Positions 43,402-52,563 of a stretch of DNA of 64,000 nucleotides are shown piece by piece (positions within the stretch are counted from its first letter, which is position 1; each line of letters starts with the position of its first letter). The notes under the pieces were generated by a model that saw only the letters and a list, made by a program, of their open reading frames with translations, ran no database searches and had not been told where the DNA came from. The stretch is from Polaribacter butkevichii (GTDB lineage: Bacteria; Bacteroidota; Bacteroidia; Flavobacteriales; Flavobacteriaceae). The stretch is from positions 1,321,001-1,385,000 of the forward strand of contig NZ_CP150661.1 in assembly GCF_038024105.1 (NCBI RefSeq), written 5' to 3'. Made by a program: the position numbers and the translations under genes.

Positions 43402-45123
43402 TTAAATTTCTACTGTTTTAAAATCATCTGTATAATTGTCTTTAGAAGGCATAAATGTTTGAATAATAATTGCAATTCCCATTACTAACGCACAGCCTAA
43501 TAAATTGAGCCATAAATACGGCAACCAATCAAGTAAAAATACAACAATAATTAAAGCTTGTGTTATTAATGCTGCCACAAAAACTGCATTTCCTGTAACA
43601 AATCGAACAAAAAACGCTAACAAGAAAATCCCTAAAACATTTCCATAGAAAATAGAACCAATAATATTTACAAGCTGAATTAAATTATCAAATAAATTAG
43701 CAATACAAGCCACAGAAATAGCTATGATTCCCCAAGCCAAGGTAAACCATTTAGAAGCTTTTACATAATGCTCTTCGCTCTTTTCTTCTTTTACATTTCG
43801 CTTGTACAAATCTATGGCTGTTGTACTTGCCAAGGCATTTAATTCTGATGCGGTAGAAGACATTGCTGCAGATAAAATTACGGCCAATAAAAGTCCGATT
43901 AATCCTCTTGGTAAATTGTTTAAAATAAAATGAATAAACACATAATCTTTGTCATTCGATTCTATCTTTTTTATCGACTTCTCATCCACCTTTTTTATAA
44001 TTGCTTTTGCCGATTCTTTCAGCTCTAAATCTCTTGTATTTAATTCTTGAATTCTTTCTTTTTCTTCCACCTGAAACCCATCAGAAAACAACAATCTTTT
44101 ATCGTTCTCTATAATCGTGTGCTCTTTTTCTAACTCTTGATATTCTGCTAAATACTCAGAATTCTGAACCGCATCATTTGCAGTAGGATTAAAGTTTAAA
44201 GGAGAGGCATTAAACTGATAAAAAACAAAAACCATTACCCCAATTAACAAGATAAAAAACTGCATAGGTACTTTTAACAATCCATTAAAAATTAAACCTA
44301 ACTGACTTTCTCTAACCGATTTTCCAGACAAATAACGTTGCACCTGACTTTGATCTGTACCAAAATACGATAACATTAAAAAGGTTCCTCCTAAAACACC
44401 AGTCCAAACGGTATATCTATTGCTTAAATCAAAAGAAAAATCTAGCACTTGCATTTTATTACTAGCCCCTGCAATTTCTAAAGCTTTTGTAAAAGTAATA
44501 TTCTCTGGTAGCTGACTCATAATCATAAAAAATGCAATTAGCATTCCTATAAAAATGATAATCATTTGTTGTTTCTGCGTTACATTTACCGCCTTTGTAC
44601 CTCCAGAAACGGTGTAAATAATCACTAAAAACCCAATCAAAATATTTAAGGTTAGCAAATCCCAATCTAACACCGCACTTAAAATAATTGCCGGTGCAAA
44701 AATGGTAATTCCTGCTGCCAATCCACGTTGAACTAAAAACAAAATTGCCGCTAAACTTCTTGTTTTTAAATCGAACCTTCCTTCTAAAAATTCATAGGCA
44801 GTGTAGACTTTTAACTTATGATAAATCGGTATAAAAACCACACAAATAATAATCATTGCAATTGGCAAACCGAAGTAAAATTGCACAAACCCCATTCCGC
44901 TATGAAACGCTTGTCCTGGAGTTGATAAAAAGGTAATTGCACTGGCCTGAGTTGCCATTACAGACAAACCAATCGTCCACCATTTCGAGTCACTTCCACC
45001 CTTAATATAATCTGTTACGTTGGCATTTTTTCGGGTAACGTAGGTTCCGTATGCCACAATAAAAATTAAGGTAACAGACAAAATAATCCAATCTATATAA
45101 TGTAATTTACTTGTTATCTCCAT
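43402..45123 (-). CDS. Sodium/solute symporter (SSS family)
   Basis: A 573-residue transporter with about thirteen membrane helices, starting IDWIILSVTLIFIVAYGTYV. VMATQASAITFLSTPGQAFHSGMGFVQFYFGLP is the SSS signature region, and FGTDQSQVQRYLSGKS the conserved loop. A long hydrophilic stretch, about residues 306-400 (QNSEYLAEYQELEKEHTIIENDK to SIKKIESNDKDY), interrupts the helices; it is common in Bacteroidetes SSS members. The solute is unknown; PIG-L and Gfo/Idh neighbours suggest a sugar derivative. A 35-residue membrane microprotein gene ends three bases upstream. Confidence 0.92.
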   Translation of the reverse strand: MEITSKLHYIDWIILSVTLIFIVAYGTYVTRKNANVTDYIKGGSDSKWWTIGLSVMATQASAITFLSTPGQAFHSGMGFVQFYFGLPIAMIIICVVFIPIYHKLKVYTAYEFLEGRFDLKTRSLAAILFLVQRGLAAGITIFAPAIILSAVLDWDLLTLNILIGFLVIIYTVSGGTKAVNVTQKQQMIIIFIGMLIAFFMIMSQLPENITFTKALEIAGASNKMQVLDFSFDLSNRYTVWTGVLGGTFLMLSYFGTDQSQVQRYLSGKSVRESQLGLIFNGLLKVPMQFFILLIGVMVFVFYQFNASPLNFNPTANDAVQNSEYLAEYQELEKEHTIIENDKRLLFSDGFQVEEKERIQELNTRDLELKESAKAIIKKVDEKSIKKIESNDKDYVFIHFILNNLPRGLIGLLLAVILSAAMSSTASELNALASTTAIDLYKRNVKEEKSEEHYVKASKWFTLAWGIIAISVACIANLFDNLIQLVNIIGSIFYGNVLGIFLLAFFVRFVTGNAVFVAALITQALIIVVFLLDWLPYLWLNLLGCALVMGIAIIIQTFMPSKDNYTDDFKTVEI

Positions 45124-45126
45124 TGC

Positions 45127-45234
45127 TTAAACCGTAAAATAATTTGAAATAAAATAAAACGCAATAATGTAAATTACATTGGCTATTAAAACCATTGAAT
45201 ATTCTTTTTTCCAAGTGTATTTTTGTCCTTTCAT
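45127..45234 (-). CDS. 35-residue single-pass membrane microprotein upstream of the symporter
   Basis: An ATG at 45234 opens 35 codons ending in TAA at 45127-45129. The protein starts MKGQKYTWKKEYSMVLIANV and ends YIIAFYFISNYFTV: a positively charged N-terminus, then one hydrophobic segment (about residues 14-33). Only three bases separate its stop from the symporter ATG, so translational coupling is likely. Short proteins of this shape before an SSS gene would fit a small accessory subunit, as with the DUF4212 partners of other symporters, though this one is far shorter and not that family. The inside-positive charge pattern favours a real product; homology was not tested. Confidence 0.6.
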   Translation of the reverse strand: MKGQKYTWKKEYSMVLIANVIYIIAFYFISNYFTV

Positions 45235-45248
45235 GTTGTGTTTTTTTT

Positions 45249-45410
45249 GAAGCTATTTCCTGCTTTCCACTATATCTTTTTATGCTTCTCATTACCAAGT
45301 TTACTTTTTTTGTAAACTGCGGCAATTTCTTTTAAGCTAGCAAATTGCTTCGTTCCTGGCAATGACAATTTTAAAAAAGCCATAAAAAGGATGCCGTTTC
45401 AATCAGGGCT
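45249..45410 (-). repeat. 162-bp structured dispersed element, copy 3
   Basis: On the minus strand it starts AGCCCTGATTGAAACGG and ends GGAAAGCAGGAAATAGCTTC, with the CTTTTTAT/ATAAAAAG pair and a diverged central palindrome (GTCATTGCCAGGAACGAAG). It lies in the 267-base gap between the PIG-L gene and the microprotein/symporter pair, in sense orientation. Confidence 0.8.
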
Positions 45411-45501
45411 AAACTTGTTTAATTGCTTTTGTGATTCTTATAAAAAAAGCAATCCAAACTTACTTTTTTAAAGATTCCTGCCTGTGCAGAAATAACAAAA
45501 A

Positions 45502-48021
45502 CTACTTTTTAGCGGCCTCTTTTGCTACTGTTTCATTTTTCTTTACAGACAACATATTTGCAAATAATTTATAAGCACCAGAAACTCCTGCTGGTAATTC
45601 TCTAAAGAAACTTAAACCAGTGTACATATAATTTCCCTTACCATATTTTGCAATTAACAAACTTCCCTTTTTAGCGGTTTCGCCTTTGTCGTGCATCGAT
45701 AAAACTGGCGTATAAGCAGTATCCCAAGAACTAGGAAAATACAAACCACGTTCTTGTACCCAACCTTTAAAATCTTCGGATGTAATTTTATTAGGAAAGT
45801 TTAAAAGTGAATTTTCTGCATCTAAAACAGTAACCTCAGCAAACTCATCCGTAACACGATCTCTAGACAACTCTAAAGCAAAAGGAGCTGCAACATCTAC
45901 ACCTCTATTCGTGTTGTATTGTACAATCATATTCCCTCCTTTTTCTACATATTCTAATAAGAATTTTTGCTTAAATTTTAATTCATCAACAACATTATAA
46001 GCTCTAATCCCCACAACAATTGCATCGTACTTTAATAAATTAGTACCATTAATTTCTAACGGATTGATATCCTCTACAGTATACCCAATCTGACGCAAAC
46101 TTTCTGGAACCACATCTCCTGCACCTTTAATATACCCAATTTTATTCCCTTCCTTTTTAATATTTAAACGAACAACTTTTGCTTCAGAATTTAATAAAAC
46201 AGATTGCTTAGGAATGTGACTGTAGTTAATTTCTACCAATTCTTTTGTATACGTTTTGCCTTCTATCGTTGCTTGCACTTCTAACTTTCCTTCAGATTGT
46301 TCTTTTGGTGGAGATACCATAAAAGAAACGGTTTGTTTATCTTTTTTCTGTGCAATATCAAAAGAAACTTCATTAGGAGTAACGCTCCAATTTTCAGGAA
46401 CCTTTAAACTCACTTTTCCGTTTACATAACTCGCTCCTGCCCTAACCTCTACACTAACTTTTTTAGCAATACTGTCAGAAAAAATAAGTACTTTATTTTT
46501 AAGTTTAGTTGTTACTTTTGGCAACACCTCAAAAGGCTCATAAATTTCTCCTTTATCTCTTTCCGCATACCTCATAACAACATTTTTAGTAATTGTTATT
46601 GGTAAATAATTAATCACCAAATTAAAATCAATTTTTACAACTCTCGGTGTTTCTGGTTTTCCAATCAATTCTTGATTGTCTACTTTATACATCCCTAAAG
46701 AGGGTTCTTTTTTTAACCAATAAGGATCTGTAAAGTCATCTGTTTTTATTAAAAGATTTTCTTTAAAATTTATTTTTTTATTCTGCTCTAAATCAAACCC
46801 TTTGTAAATGATTTTTTTATCCAGTGTAGGTGTAATTGAAGTCAATATCATCGGAAAAGAACTTCTGTTTACTACTTCAAAATTTACATCTATTTTAGAA
46901 TTTGGTATTGCAGAAGAACTTACTGCAGAAGCCTCTATATATAAGCCTACACAAGCCTCAATAATTTCTTTAATTTGTTTTTCTTTAATTATTCTCCAAT
47001 GAGTATCTTCTAGCTTTTCAATTAAAGTATATGCATTCATCAATTTTGGTAAATGTTTAGATGGATTAACAAAATCGAAATTATTTTCTACATCATATAA
47101 AATCTCACCAATTTCACCTCCATTTTCAAGACGGTTCCAAGTGGTATTTATTCCTGAAAAAATATCATTTTCATCTTTTAAGGCTTCTCCTTTTAAAAAC
47201 TCTAGATATTCATTTTCGCTTCCTCTAGTTGTTAACCTACCAAAACCCTGACATAAATGTTGGCTACTTGCTATAGATGCCAACTCGTTATTAGAAACAC
47301 CTTTTAAAGGATAATAAACCCCTACATCTAATTTTGTAAAATTTTTGGTTTTTTCTTTAAATTCCGCTTCTCTTCCTCTATAAAACCAAGAAGAGGTATT
47401 CTGAAACAATCTTTTAGGAGACCAAGTTTCTGTATATTTTAATTGAGATGGATACTTTGTAGAATCTGCAACAATATCAAAAGCGGCTACACTTAACATT
47501 GCAGAACTTGTGTGATGCCCATGTGTTGTGCCTGGAGTTCTATGATCGAATCTGTTAATAATAACGTCTGGTTTAAAAGTTCTAATTGCCCAAACAACAT
47601 CACTTAAAACGGCTTCTTTATTCCATATTTCTAAGGTTTCATCCGGATGTTTAGAATACCCAAAATCATTCGCCCTTGTAAATAATTGTTCTCCACCATC
47701 AATACTTCTTGCTGCCAATAATTCTTGCGTTCTAATAACTCCTAATAATTCTCTAATTTCTGGTCCTATTAAATTCTGACCACCATCTCCTCTTGTTAAA
47801 GATAAATAACCCGTTCTTGCTTTTACATTATTTGCTAAATAAGCAATTAATCGTGTGTTTTCATCATCTGGATGTGCAGCAATGTACAGAGCAGTACCAA
47901 GGAAATTCAGTTTTTGAATTTTCTCATAAATCTGATTCGAGGTTAATTTTTGAGGTTGTTGTGCAAATACGGATATTGAAATCAATAAAACCGATACTAT
48001 TGAAAGTAAAATTTTCTTCAT
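45502..48021 (-). CDS. Secreted PIG-L family deacetylase
   Basis: An 839-residue protein with a signal peptide (MKKILLSIVSVLLISISVFAQ) and an N-terminal PIG-L/LmbE deacetylase domain (about 40-310). The zinc motif is AHPDDE (49-54), and THGHHTSSAML supplies the third ligand histidine. The rest (about 380-830) is beta-rich, with FEVVNRSSFPMILTSITP and KVSVEVRAGASYVNGKVSLKVPENWSV resembling immunoglobulin-like domains, and ends with a ThuA/GATase-like part (LLKYDAIVVGIRAYNVVDELKFKQKFLLEYVEKGGNMIVQYNTN). Such proteins probably remove N-acetyl groups from glycans or peptidoglycan. It precedes the symporter pair on the same strand. Confidence 0.88.
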   Translation of the reverse strand: MKKILLSIVSVLLISISVFAQQPQKLTSNQIYEKIQKLNFLGTALYIAAHPDDENTRLIAYLANNVKARTGYLSLTRGDGGQNLIGPEIRELLGVIRTQELLAARSIDGGEQLFTRANDFGYSKHPDETLEIWNKEAVLSDVVWAIRTFKPDVIINRFDHRTPGTTHGHHTSSAMLSVAAFDIVADSTKYPSQLKYTETWSPKRLFQNTSSWFYRGREAEFKEKTKNFTKLDVGVYYPLKGVSNNELASIASSQHLCQGFGRLTTRGSENEYLEFLKGEALKDENDIFSGINTTWNRLENGGEIGEILYDVENNFDFVNPSKHLPKLMNAYTLIEKLEDTHWRIIKEKQIKEIIEACVGLYIEASAVSSSAIPNSKIDVNFEVVNRSSFPMILTSITPTLDKKIIYKGFDLEQNKKINFKENLLIKTDDFTDPYWLKKEPSLGMYKVDNQELIGKPETPRVVKIDFNLVINYLPITITKNVVMRYAERDKGEIYEPFEVLPKVTTKLKNKVLIFSDSIAKKVSVEVRAGASYVNGKVSLKVPENWSVTPNEVSFDIAQKKDKQTVSFMVSPPKEQSEGKLEVQATIEGKTYTKELVEINYSHIPKQSVLLNSEAKVVRLNIKKEGNKIGYIKGAGDVVPESLRQIGYTVEDINPLEINGTNLLKYDAIVVGIRAYNVVDELKFKQKFLLEYVEKGGNMIVQYNTNRGVDVAAPFALELSRDRVTDEFAEVTVLDAENSLLNFPNKITSEDFKGWVQERGLYFPSSWDTAYTPVLSMHDKGETAKKGSLLIAKYGKGNYMYTGLSFFRELPAGVSGAYKLFANMLSVKKNETVAKEAAKK

Positions 48022-48164
48022 AATTATAATTGGTCAATAAAAACAAATGTAGTTTTTTATGAGGGTTCTTAAAATTTGTTAACATAATTATAACGTTTCA
48101 ATTTTCATTAACAAAATGCTCATAACCTGTTAATAAATTAATTTTCAGAATCAGTTAATAAGAT

Positions 48165-48172
48165 TATATTTG
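48165..48172 (+). promoter_or_regulatory. TATATTTG -7 box of dnaN
   Basis: It lies 25 bases before the dnaN ATG. The -33 position reads TTTC rather than TTTG. Two direct GTTAATAA words (48129-48136 and 48154-48161) flank that region. Confidence 0.45.
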
Positions 48173-48197
48173 TAATACTAATAAAGATAGAAAATCA

Positions 48198-49316
48198 ATG
48201 AAATTTATTGTATCGAGTTCGCAATTATTAAAACAATTACAAGTTTTAGGCGGCGTTATAAATAGCAACAATACCCTACCAATTTTAGATAACTTCTTAT
48301 TTGAGTTATCTGAAAATCAATTAAAAGTTTCTGCATCAGATTTAGAAACAACCATGAGTTCTGTAATAGATGTAGAAAGCGATAGTTCTGGTTCTATAGC
48401 TGTTTCTGCACGTTTATTATTAGATACCTTAAAAACGTTTCCAGACCAACCTTTAACGTTTAAAACGGAAGGTGACAACGCTATTGAAATTAGTTCTGAC
48501 CAAGGTAAATATGACATGGCTTATTTTGGTGGAGATGAATTCCCAAAAGCGGTTTCTTTACCATCACCAAGTAAAACAGTAGTACCTGCAAATATTTTAG
48601 GAACAGCAATTTCTAAAACAATATTTGCTGCCGGAAACGACGATTTACGTCCAGTAATGAGTGGAGTGTTTTTTCAATTTAGCTCACAAAGTTTAACTTT
48701 TGTTGCTACGGATGCCCATAAATTGGTAAAATATACAAGAACAGATGTTACTGCAGATCAAACGGCAGAATTTATTATGCCAAAGAAACCTTTAAATTTA
48801 TTAAAAGGAATTTTAGGTGGTTCTGAAACAGATGTTACTATTGAATATAATGACGCAAATGCAAAATTTACGTTTGATAACGTAGTTTTAGTATGTCGTT
48901 TAATTGATGGGAAATATCCTAATTACGAAGCAGTAATACCAAAAGAAAATCCAAATAAATTAACGGTTGATAGAGCTTCTTTCTTAAACTCTGTAAGACG
49001 TGTTTCTATTTTCTCTAGTAAAACAACACATCAGATTCGTTTAAAAATGGCGGGTACTGAATTAAATATTTCTGCTGAAGATTTAGATTTTTCTAACAAA
49101 GCAGACGAACGTTTAAGTTGTGATTACCAAGGAGACGATATGCAAATTGGTTTTAACTCTCGTTTTTTAAGCGAAATGTTAAACAACTTAAGTTCTAACG
49201 AAGTTTTAATTGAAATGTCTTTACCAAACAGAGCAGGTATTTTAACACCTATTGATGGAACTGACGAAGGTGAACAAGTTACAATGTTGGTAATGCCGGT
49301 AATGTTAAATAGTTAA
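48198..49316 (+). CDS. dnaN: DNA polymerase III beta subunit (sliding clamp)
   Basis: A 372-residue clamp that forms a dimeric ring to hold the polymerase on DNA. MKFIVSSSQLLKQLQVLGGV is the canonical start; AAGNDDLRPVMSGVFF marks the second of three domains, and the protein ends VTMLVMPVMLNS, the conserved clamp C-terminus that lines the partner-binding pocket. Length matches the family (366-378). It is not beside dnaA, gyrB or recF here, so this window is not the usual origin region. Its terminator (49381) lies between it and the convergent T9SS gene. Confidence 0.97.
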   Translation: MKFIVSSSQLLKQLQVLGGVINSNNTLPILDNFLFELSENQLKVSASDLETTMSSVIDVESDSSGSIAVSARLLLDTLKTFPDQPLTFKTEGDNAIEISSDQGKYDMAYFGGDEFPKAVSLPSPSKTVVPANILGTAISKTIFAAGNDDLRPVMSGVFFQFSSQSLTFVATDAHKLVKYTRTDVTADQTAEFIMPKKPLNLLKGILGGSETDVTIEYNDANAKFTFDNVVLVCRLIDGKYPNYEAVIPKENPNKLTVDRASFLNSVRRVSIFSSKTTHQIRLKMAGTELNISAEDLDFSNKADERLSCDYQGDDMQIGFNSRFLSEMLNNLSSNEVLIEMSLPNRAGILTPIDGTDEGEQVTMLVMPVMLNS

Positions 49317-49370
49317 GACAACTAATTTTGTTGTTTGTAAATAAAGCTTTTGGTTGCATTTACAAATCTT

Positions 49371-49416
49371 ACATATATAAAAAACCACAATGTTTTAAAA
49401 CATTGTGGTTTTTTGC
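49371..49416 (+). terminator. Terminator after dnaN (copy 1 of a duplicated hairpin)
   Basis: AAAACCACAATGTTTT and AAAACATTGTGGTTTT form a perfect stem with flanking A and T runs. Twenty-one bases starting at 49371 are identical to 51903-51923. Confidence 0.9.
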
Positions 49417-49438
49417 TTTGTATAAATTATTGTTGAAT

Positions 49439-51793
49439 TTAGTTTTTTAATACCTTTTTAGTAACCTCTCCAATACTTGTATTTACTTTTACAAAGTAAA
49501 TACCTTGTGTTAATTTTTCTGTAGAAACTATAGCATTGTTATGCGTACCTGTGTAAGAAACTTTTTGAACTATACTACCAGAAATATTATAAATTGTTAC
49601 CGATTTAAGCTTATCTGCTTCATTAACAACCAACGTACTATTTTCTGTATTCAAATACACTTTTAAGCTATTTAAAGCTTTGTAATTAGAAGTACTTAAG
49701 GTGCTTTTAATAAGAGTTTCTGCAATATTTGTATCTATAGGGTAATTATAATCAAAATAAATTTCTGCATCATTTGTAAAAGTATCACCTACTACTAAAG
49801 TATCTAAAGTTTTGATTTTAAAAACAACGTACCCATCATTATTTGCATCATCAAAAGGTAAATTAATGTTTTCAGAAATAAATTCAACTTTATTACCAGT
49901 AACTCTTGTAACAGTAATGTGGCTAGTATCTGTTACTAACAAAGTATTAACATTAAATTTAGTGGTATCTATAATATCTTTTACCACAATATTTGTTGCA
50001 TTAGCAGTACCTGTGTTTTCAAACCTAATCATATAATGCACATACTTACCAATCATATCCGGTAGTAAAGTAGTGCCTTCTAAACAAGTTTTATCATTTG
50101 GATCGAAAGAGTTCACTACAGTTTGGTTTAATACAAAAGTATTGTCTTCTATATTTTCTTCGTCTGCTAATGGCGTAATTGTAGCGGTAAAATTTAGTAC
50201 TTCATCACCGCTTAAAGCAGGTGTTTCTGTTGGTGTATTTAAGTTTAAGCTAAAAATAATCTCTCTACTTTCTAAAGGCAATAAATTACTATAATTATAA
50301 CTTAAGTTACCGGCAGATTCTACATCTGCATTAGGATTAGAGGAAACAAAATCTAACACATCTTCTTGAAAAGCTAAAGCTACACTACCAGACACTGTTG
50401 TACTCCCTATATTTTTATACGTTATTTTATAAGTAGCATCAAAACCGGGTCTTGCAGCTTCTAAAGGCAATAAAATCATTTTTACATCTGTATGATCCCC
50501 ATTTGGTGTAATGCAAAAATCTTGTGTAAATAAACTTTCTTCTTTAGAAAGGTCTACAGAAAAACTCTCTGGAGAAACGGTATAATATGCTGAATTTTCT
50601 AAAACGGGTGTTATTATATGAGTACCATTTCCGGTAACGTAAAAAAGATAATCACCAGTGTCATTAGAAGTAAAACTACCAATAGCACCATAACTATTAG
50701 AAATAGCATATTTTAAATTAGCTATAGACGTATCTTCAGAATTACAACCATCAGCGTCAACATCTAATAAATTAGCTCCTTTAACCGTTTTAAAACTTCC
50801 TCCTGGTTCAAAATCACAATAAGAACTTACCGCAACATCTGTATAGCCACAATTAGCTACTAACTCTTTTATTCCTACATACGTAAGCCCTTCCGAAGGC
50901 CACCAATCATTAGGAAACTCTAAATTTTCTATCTCAGATTCATCTGCACACACAAGTTTTAGGCTAGAATTATTACAAATAGAATAGTACCCACCATAAT
51001 CTTGACCTGCAGAACTATTTGAGACACCATCTTTAAACGAAATTGTTTCTAACATTGGGTTATCAGTAACTCCAAAATTTAACCATCCTTTTTGACCACC
51101 TGTAGTAACGGATTTCAAGTAAGGGTTATAATTGCAAGAAAAATCAGATAAATTTGGCAAACCATTTAACTCTATATCTACTAGATTTGTATTTTTACAT
51201 ATTAGGTAGTATAGATAATTCACCTCTCCTCCCACAAACGTTAATGCATCTATAGGATTATTAGTTATGAATAATTCAGCTAAATACGGTATATTATTAA
51301 AATCTATTTCTAAAGATGTAAGCTGATTATTAGTACAATTCAAATAACCTAAAGATGTAGGTAAACCACTCGTATTAATATGGGTTAAAAATTGGTTATT
51401 TGAAAAACTTATACCAGTTATCTCATTTGTATTAATATCAAAAAAATTAATATTTTCTGATGTAATAAGTAAGCTATTATCTATAGAAATATAAATTAAA
51501 GCACTTAGTTTACTTATATCTAACGTTGTTATTTGTGTATTGTTAACCCCTAAGGTTTCTAGATTAACAAAAGCATTAATTCCTTCTAATGATTGAATAT
51601 TTAAGTTGTCTATTTCTAAATTTTTTACCGCTTCTGCTTCGGTTATTTGTATTTCATTATCGCCATTGGTGTCAATAGCAGGTGTATAATTTAACAACAC
51701 ATTTTTAAAATGAACATCTGTAATATTTACATTTTGAGACTGCGTAGTTTGTAATGTAAAAAAAATGGCAAGGAATAAGTAAAGGTTTTTCAT
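49439..51793 (-). CDS. Secreted leucine-rich-repeat protein with T9SS (Por) sorting domain
   Basis: A 784-residue surface or secreted protein. A signal peptide (MKNLYLFLAIFFTLQTTQSQ) is followed by irregular leucine-rich repeats (about 50-300: NLEIDNLNIQSLEGIN, LETLGVNNTQITTLDIS, LGYLNCTNNQLTSLEID). Then come a carboxypeptidase-regulatory-like segment (about 335-420), DUF11/DUF7619-type beta domains (NSFDPNDKTCLEG, RFENTGTANATNIVVKDIIDT) and a C-terminal Por sorting domain ending IYFVKVNTSIGEVTKKVLKN, which directs export by the type IX system. The function is adhesion or binding at best, inferred. It is bracketed by two nearly identical terminators, and dnaN and acpH lie on each side. Confidence 0.9.
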   Translation of the reverse strand: MKNLYLFLAIFFTLQTTQSQNVNITDVHFKNVLLNYTPAIDTNGDNEIQITEAEAVKNLEIDNLNIQSLEGINAFVNLETLGVNNTQITTLDISKLSALIYISIDNSLLITSENINFFDINTNEITGISFSNNQFLTHINTSGLPTSLGYLNCTNNQLTSLEIDFNNIPYLAELFITNNPIDALTFVGGEVNYLYYLICKNTNLVDIELNGLPNLSDFSCNYNPYLKSVTTGGQKGWLNFGVTDNPMLETISFKDGVSNSSAGQDYGGYYSICNNSSLKLVCADESEIENLEFPNDWWPSEGLTYVGIKELVANCGYTDVAVSSYCDFEPGGSFKTVKGANLLDVDADGCNSEDTSIANLKYAISNSYGAIGSFTSNDTGDYLFYVTGNGTHIITPVLENSAYYTVSPESFSVDLSKEESLFTQDFCITPNGDHTDVKMILLPLEAARPGFDATYKITYKNIGSTTVSGSVALAFQEDVLDFVSSNPNADVESAGNLSYNYSNLLPLESREIIFSLNLNTPTETPALSGDEVLNFTATITPLADEENIEDNTFVLNQTVVNSFDPNDKTCLEGTTLLPDMIGKYVHYMIRFENTGTANATNIVVKDIIDTTKFNVNTLLVTDTSHITVTRVTGNKVEFISENINLPFDDANNDGYVVFKIKTLDTLVVGDTFTNDAEIYFDYNYPIDTNIAETLIKSTLSTSNYKALNSLKVYLNTENSTLVVNEADKLKSVTIYNISGSIVQKVSYTGTHNNAIVSTEKLTQGIYFVKVNTSIGEVTKKVLKN

Positions 51794-51902
51794 AATTATA
51801 TTTCTTTTAATAGCTATAACAAATATATTGTTTCTATAAAATTAAACCTATTGATTTACAGATATTTTAAACAGAAAAAATCTTAATTATGAGTTTTTAA
51901 TA

Positions 51903-51951
51903 ACATATATAAAAAACCACAATTGATTCAAAATTAATTGTGGTTTTTTTC
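51903..51951. terminator. Terminator-like hairpin between divergent genes (copy 2 of the dnaN terminator)
   Basis: ACCACAATTGATT and AATTAATTGTGGT pair with A and T runs on each side. It lies 15 bases before the acpH ATG and upstream of the minus-strand T9SS gene, an unexpected place for a terminator. Confidence 0.8.
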
Positions 51952-51966
51952 TTTACATTTACCCTT

Positions 51967-52563
51967 ATGAATTTCCTAGCCCATTTATATTTATCACAAA
52001 ACAATACTAACATTATGATTGGCAATTTTATTGCAGATCATATTAGAGGAAATAATTACGAAAGTTTTTCTAAAGAAATTCAGCAAGGTATTTTTTTACA
52101 CAGAGAAATAGATACGTTTACAGACGCTCATGAAATTGTTAGAAAAAGTAAACGTCGTTTGCACGAACGATACAGACATTATGATGGTGTAATTATCGAC
52201 ATTTTTTACGATTACTTCTTGGCTAAAAATTGGGCAGATTATTCAGAAATTCCTTTAGCTATTTACACAGATTCTATCAATAAATTGTTTGGTGGCATCT
52301 CTGATCAATTACCTGTAAAATCTCAAAACTTTATTAAATATATGATTGAATATAACATCTTATTCAATTATCAAAATAAAGAAGGTATTGAAAAGGTTTT
52401 AAACGGAATGAACGCGAGAACAAAAGGCAAATCTCAAATGAATTTAGCCATCGAAGATTTACGAATTTTAGAAACAGAATTACAAGAAGATTTTACCTTA
52501 TTTTTTAAAGATTTAATAGCACATACTAACAAAAAAATTAAAGAAATTAAAACGAACCTATGA
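51967..52563 (+). CDS. acpH: Acyl carrier protein phosphodiesterase-like protein
   Basis: A 198-residue AcpH/YajB-type protein, related to the enzyme that removes 4'-phosphopantetheine from holo-ACP. The start MNFLAHLYLSQNN at 51967 is canonical; an upstream ATG at 51940 would read the T-rich terminator and is rejected. GNFIADHIRG, FLHREIDTFTDAHEIVRKSK and DIFYDYFLAKNW carry the His/Asp metal-binding set of the HD-like fold. The true activity in Bacteroidetes is unproven. Its TGA overlaps the gamma-glutamyltransferase ATG (ATGA). Confidence 0.88.
   Translation: MNFLAHLYLSQNNTNIMIGNFIADHIRGNNYESFSKEIQQGIFLHREIDTFTDAHEIVRKSKRRLHERYRHYDGVIIDIFYDYFLAKNWADYSEIPLAIYTDSINKLFGGISDQLPVKSQNFIKYMIEYNILFNYQNKEGIEKVLNGMNARTKGKSQMNLAIEDLRILETELQEDFTLFFKDLIAHTNKKIKEIKTNL

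Noticed and set aside
45107..45325. A 72-codon minus-strand ORF upstream of the symporter
   Set aside because: It reads through a dispersed repeat and overlaps the better supported 35-codon frame; the protein shows no coherent pattern.
48022..48197. Possible replication origin next to dnaN
   Set aside because: No DnaA-box clusters (TTATCCACA type) are seen, and dnaA, gyrB and recF are absent nearby.
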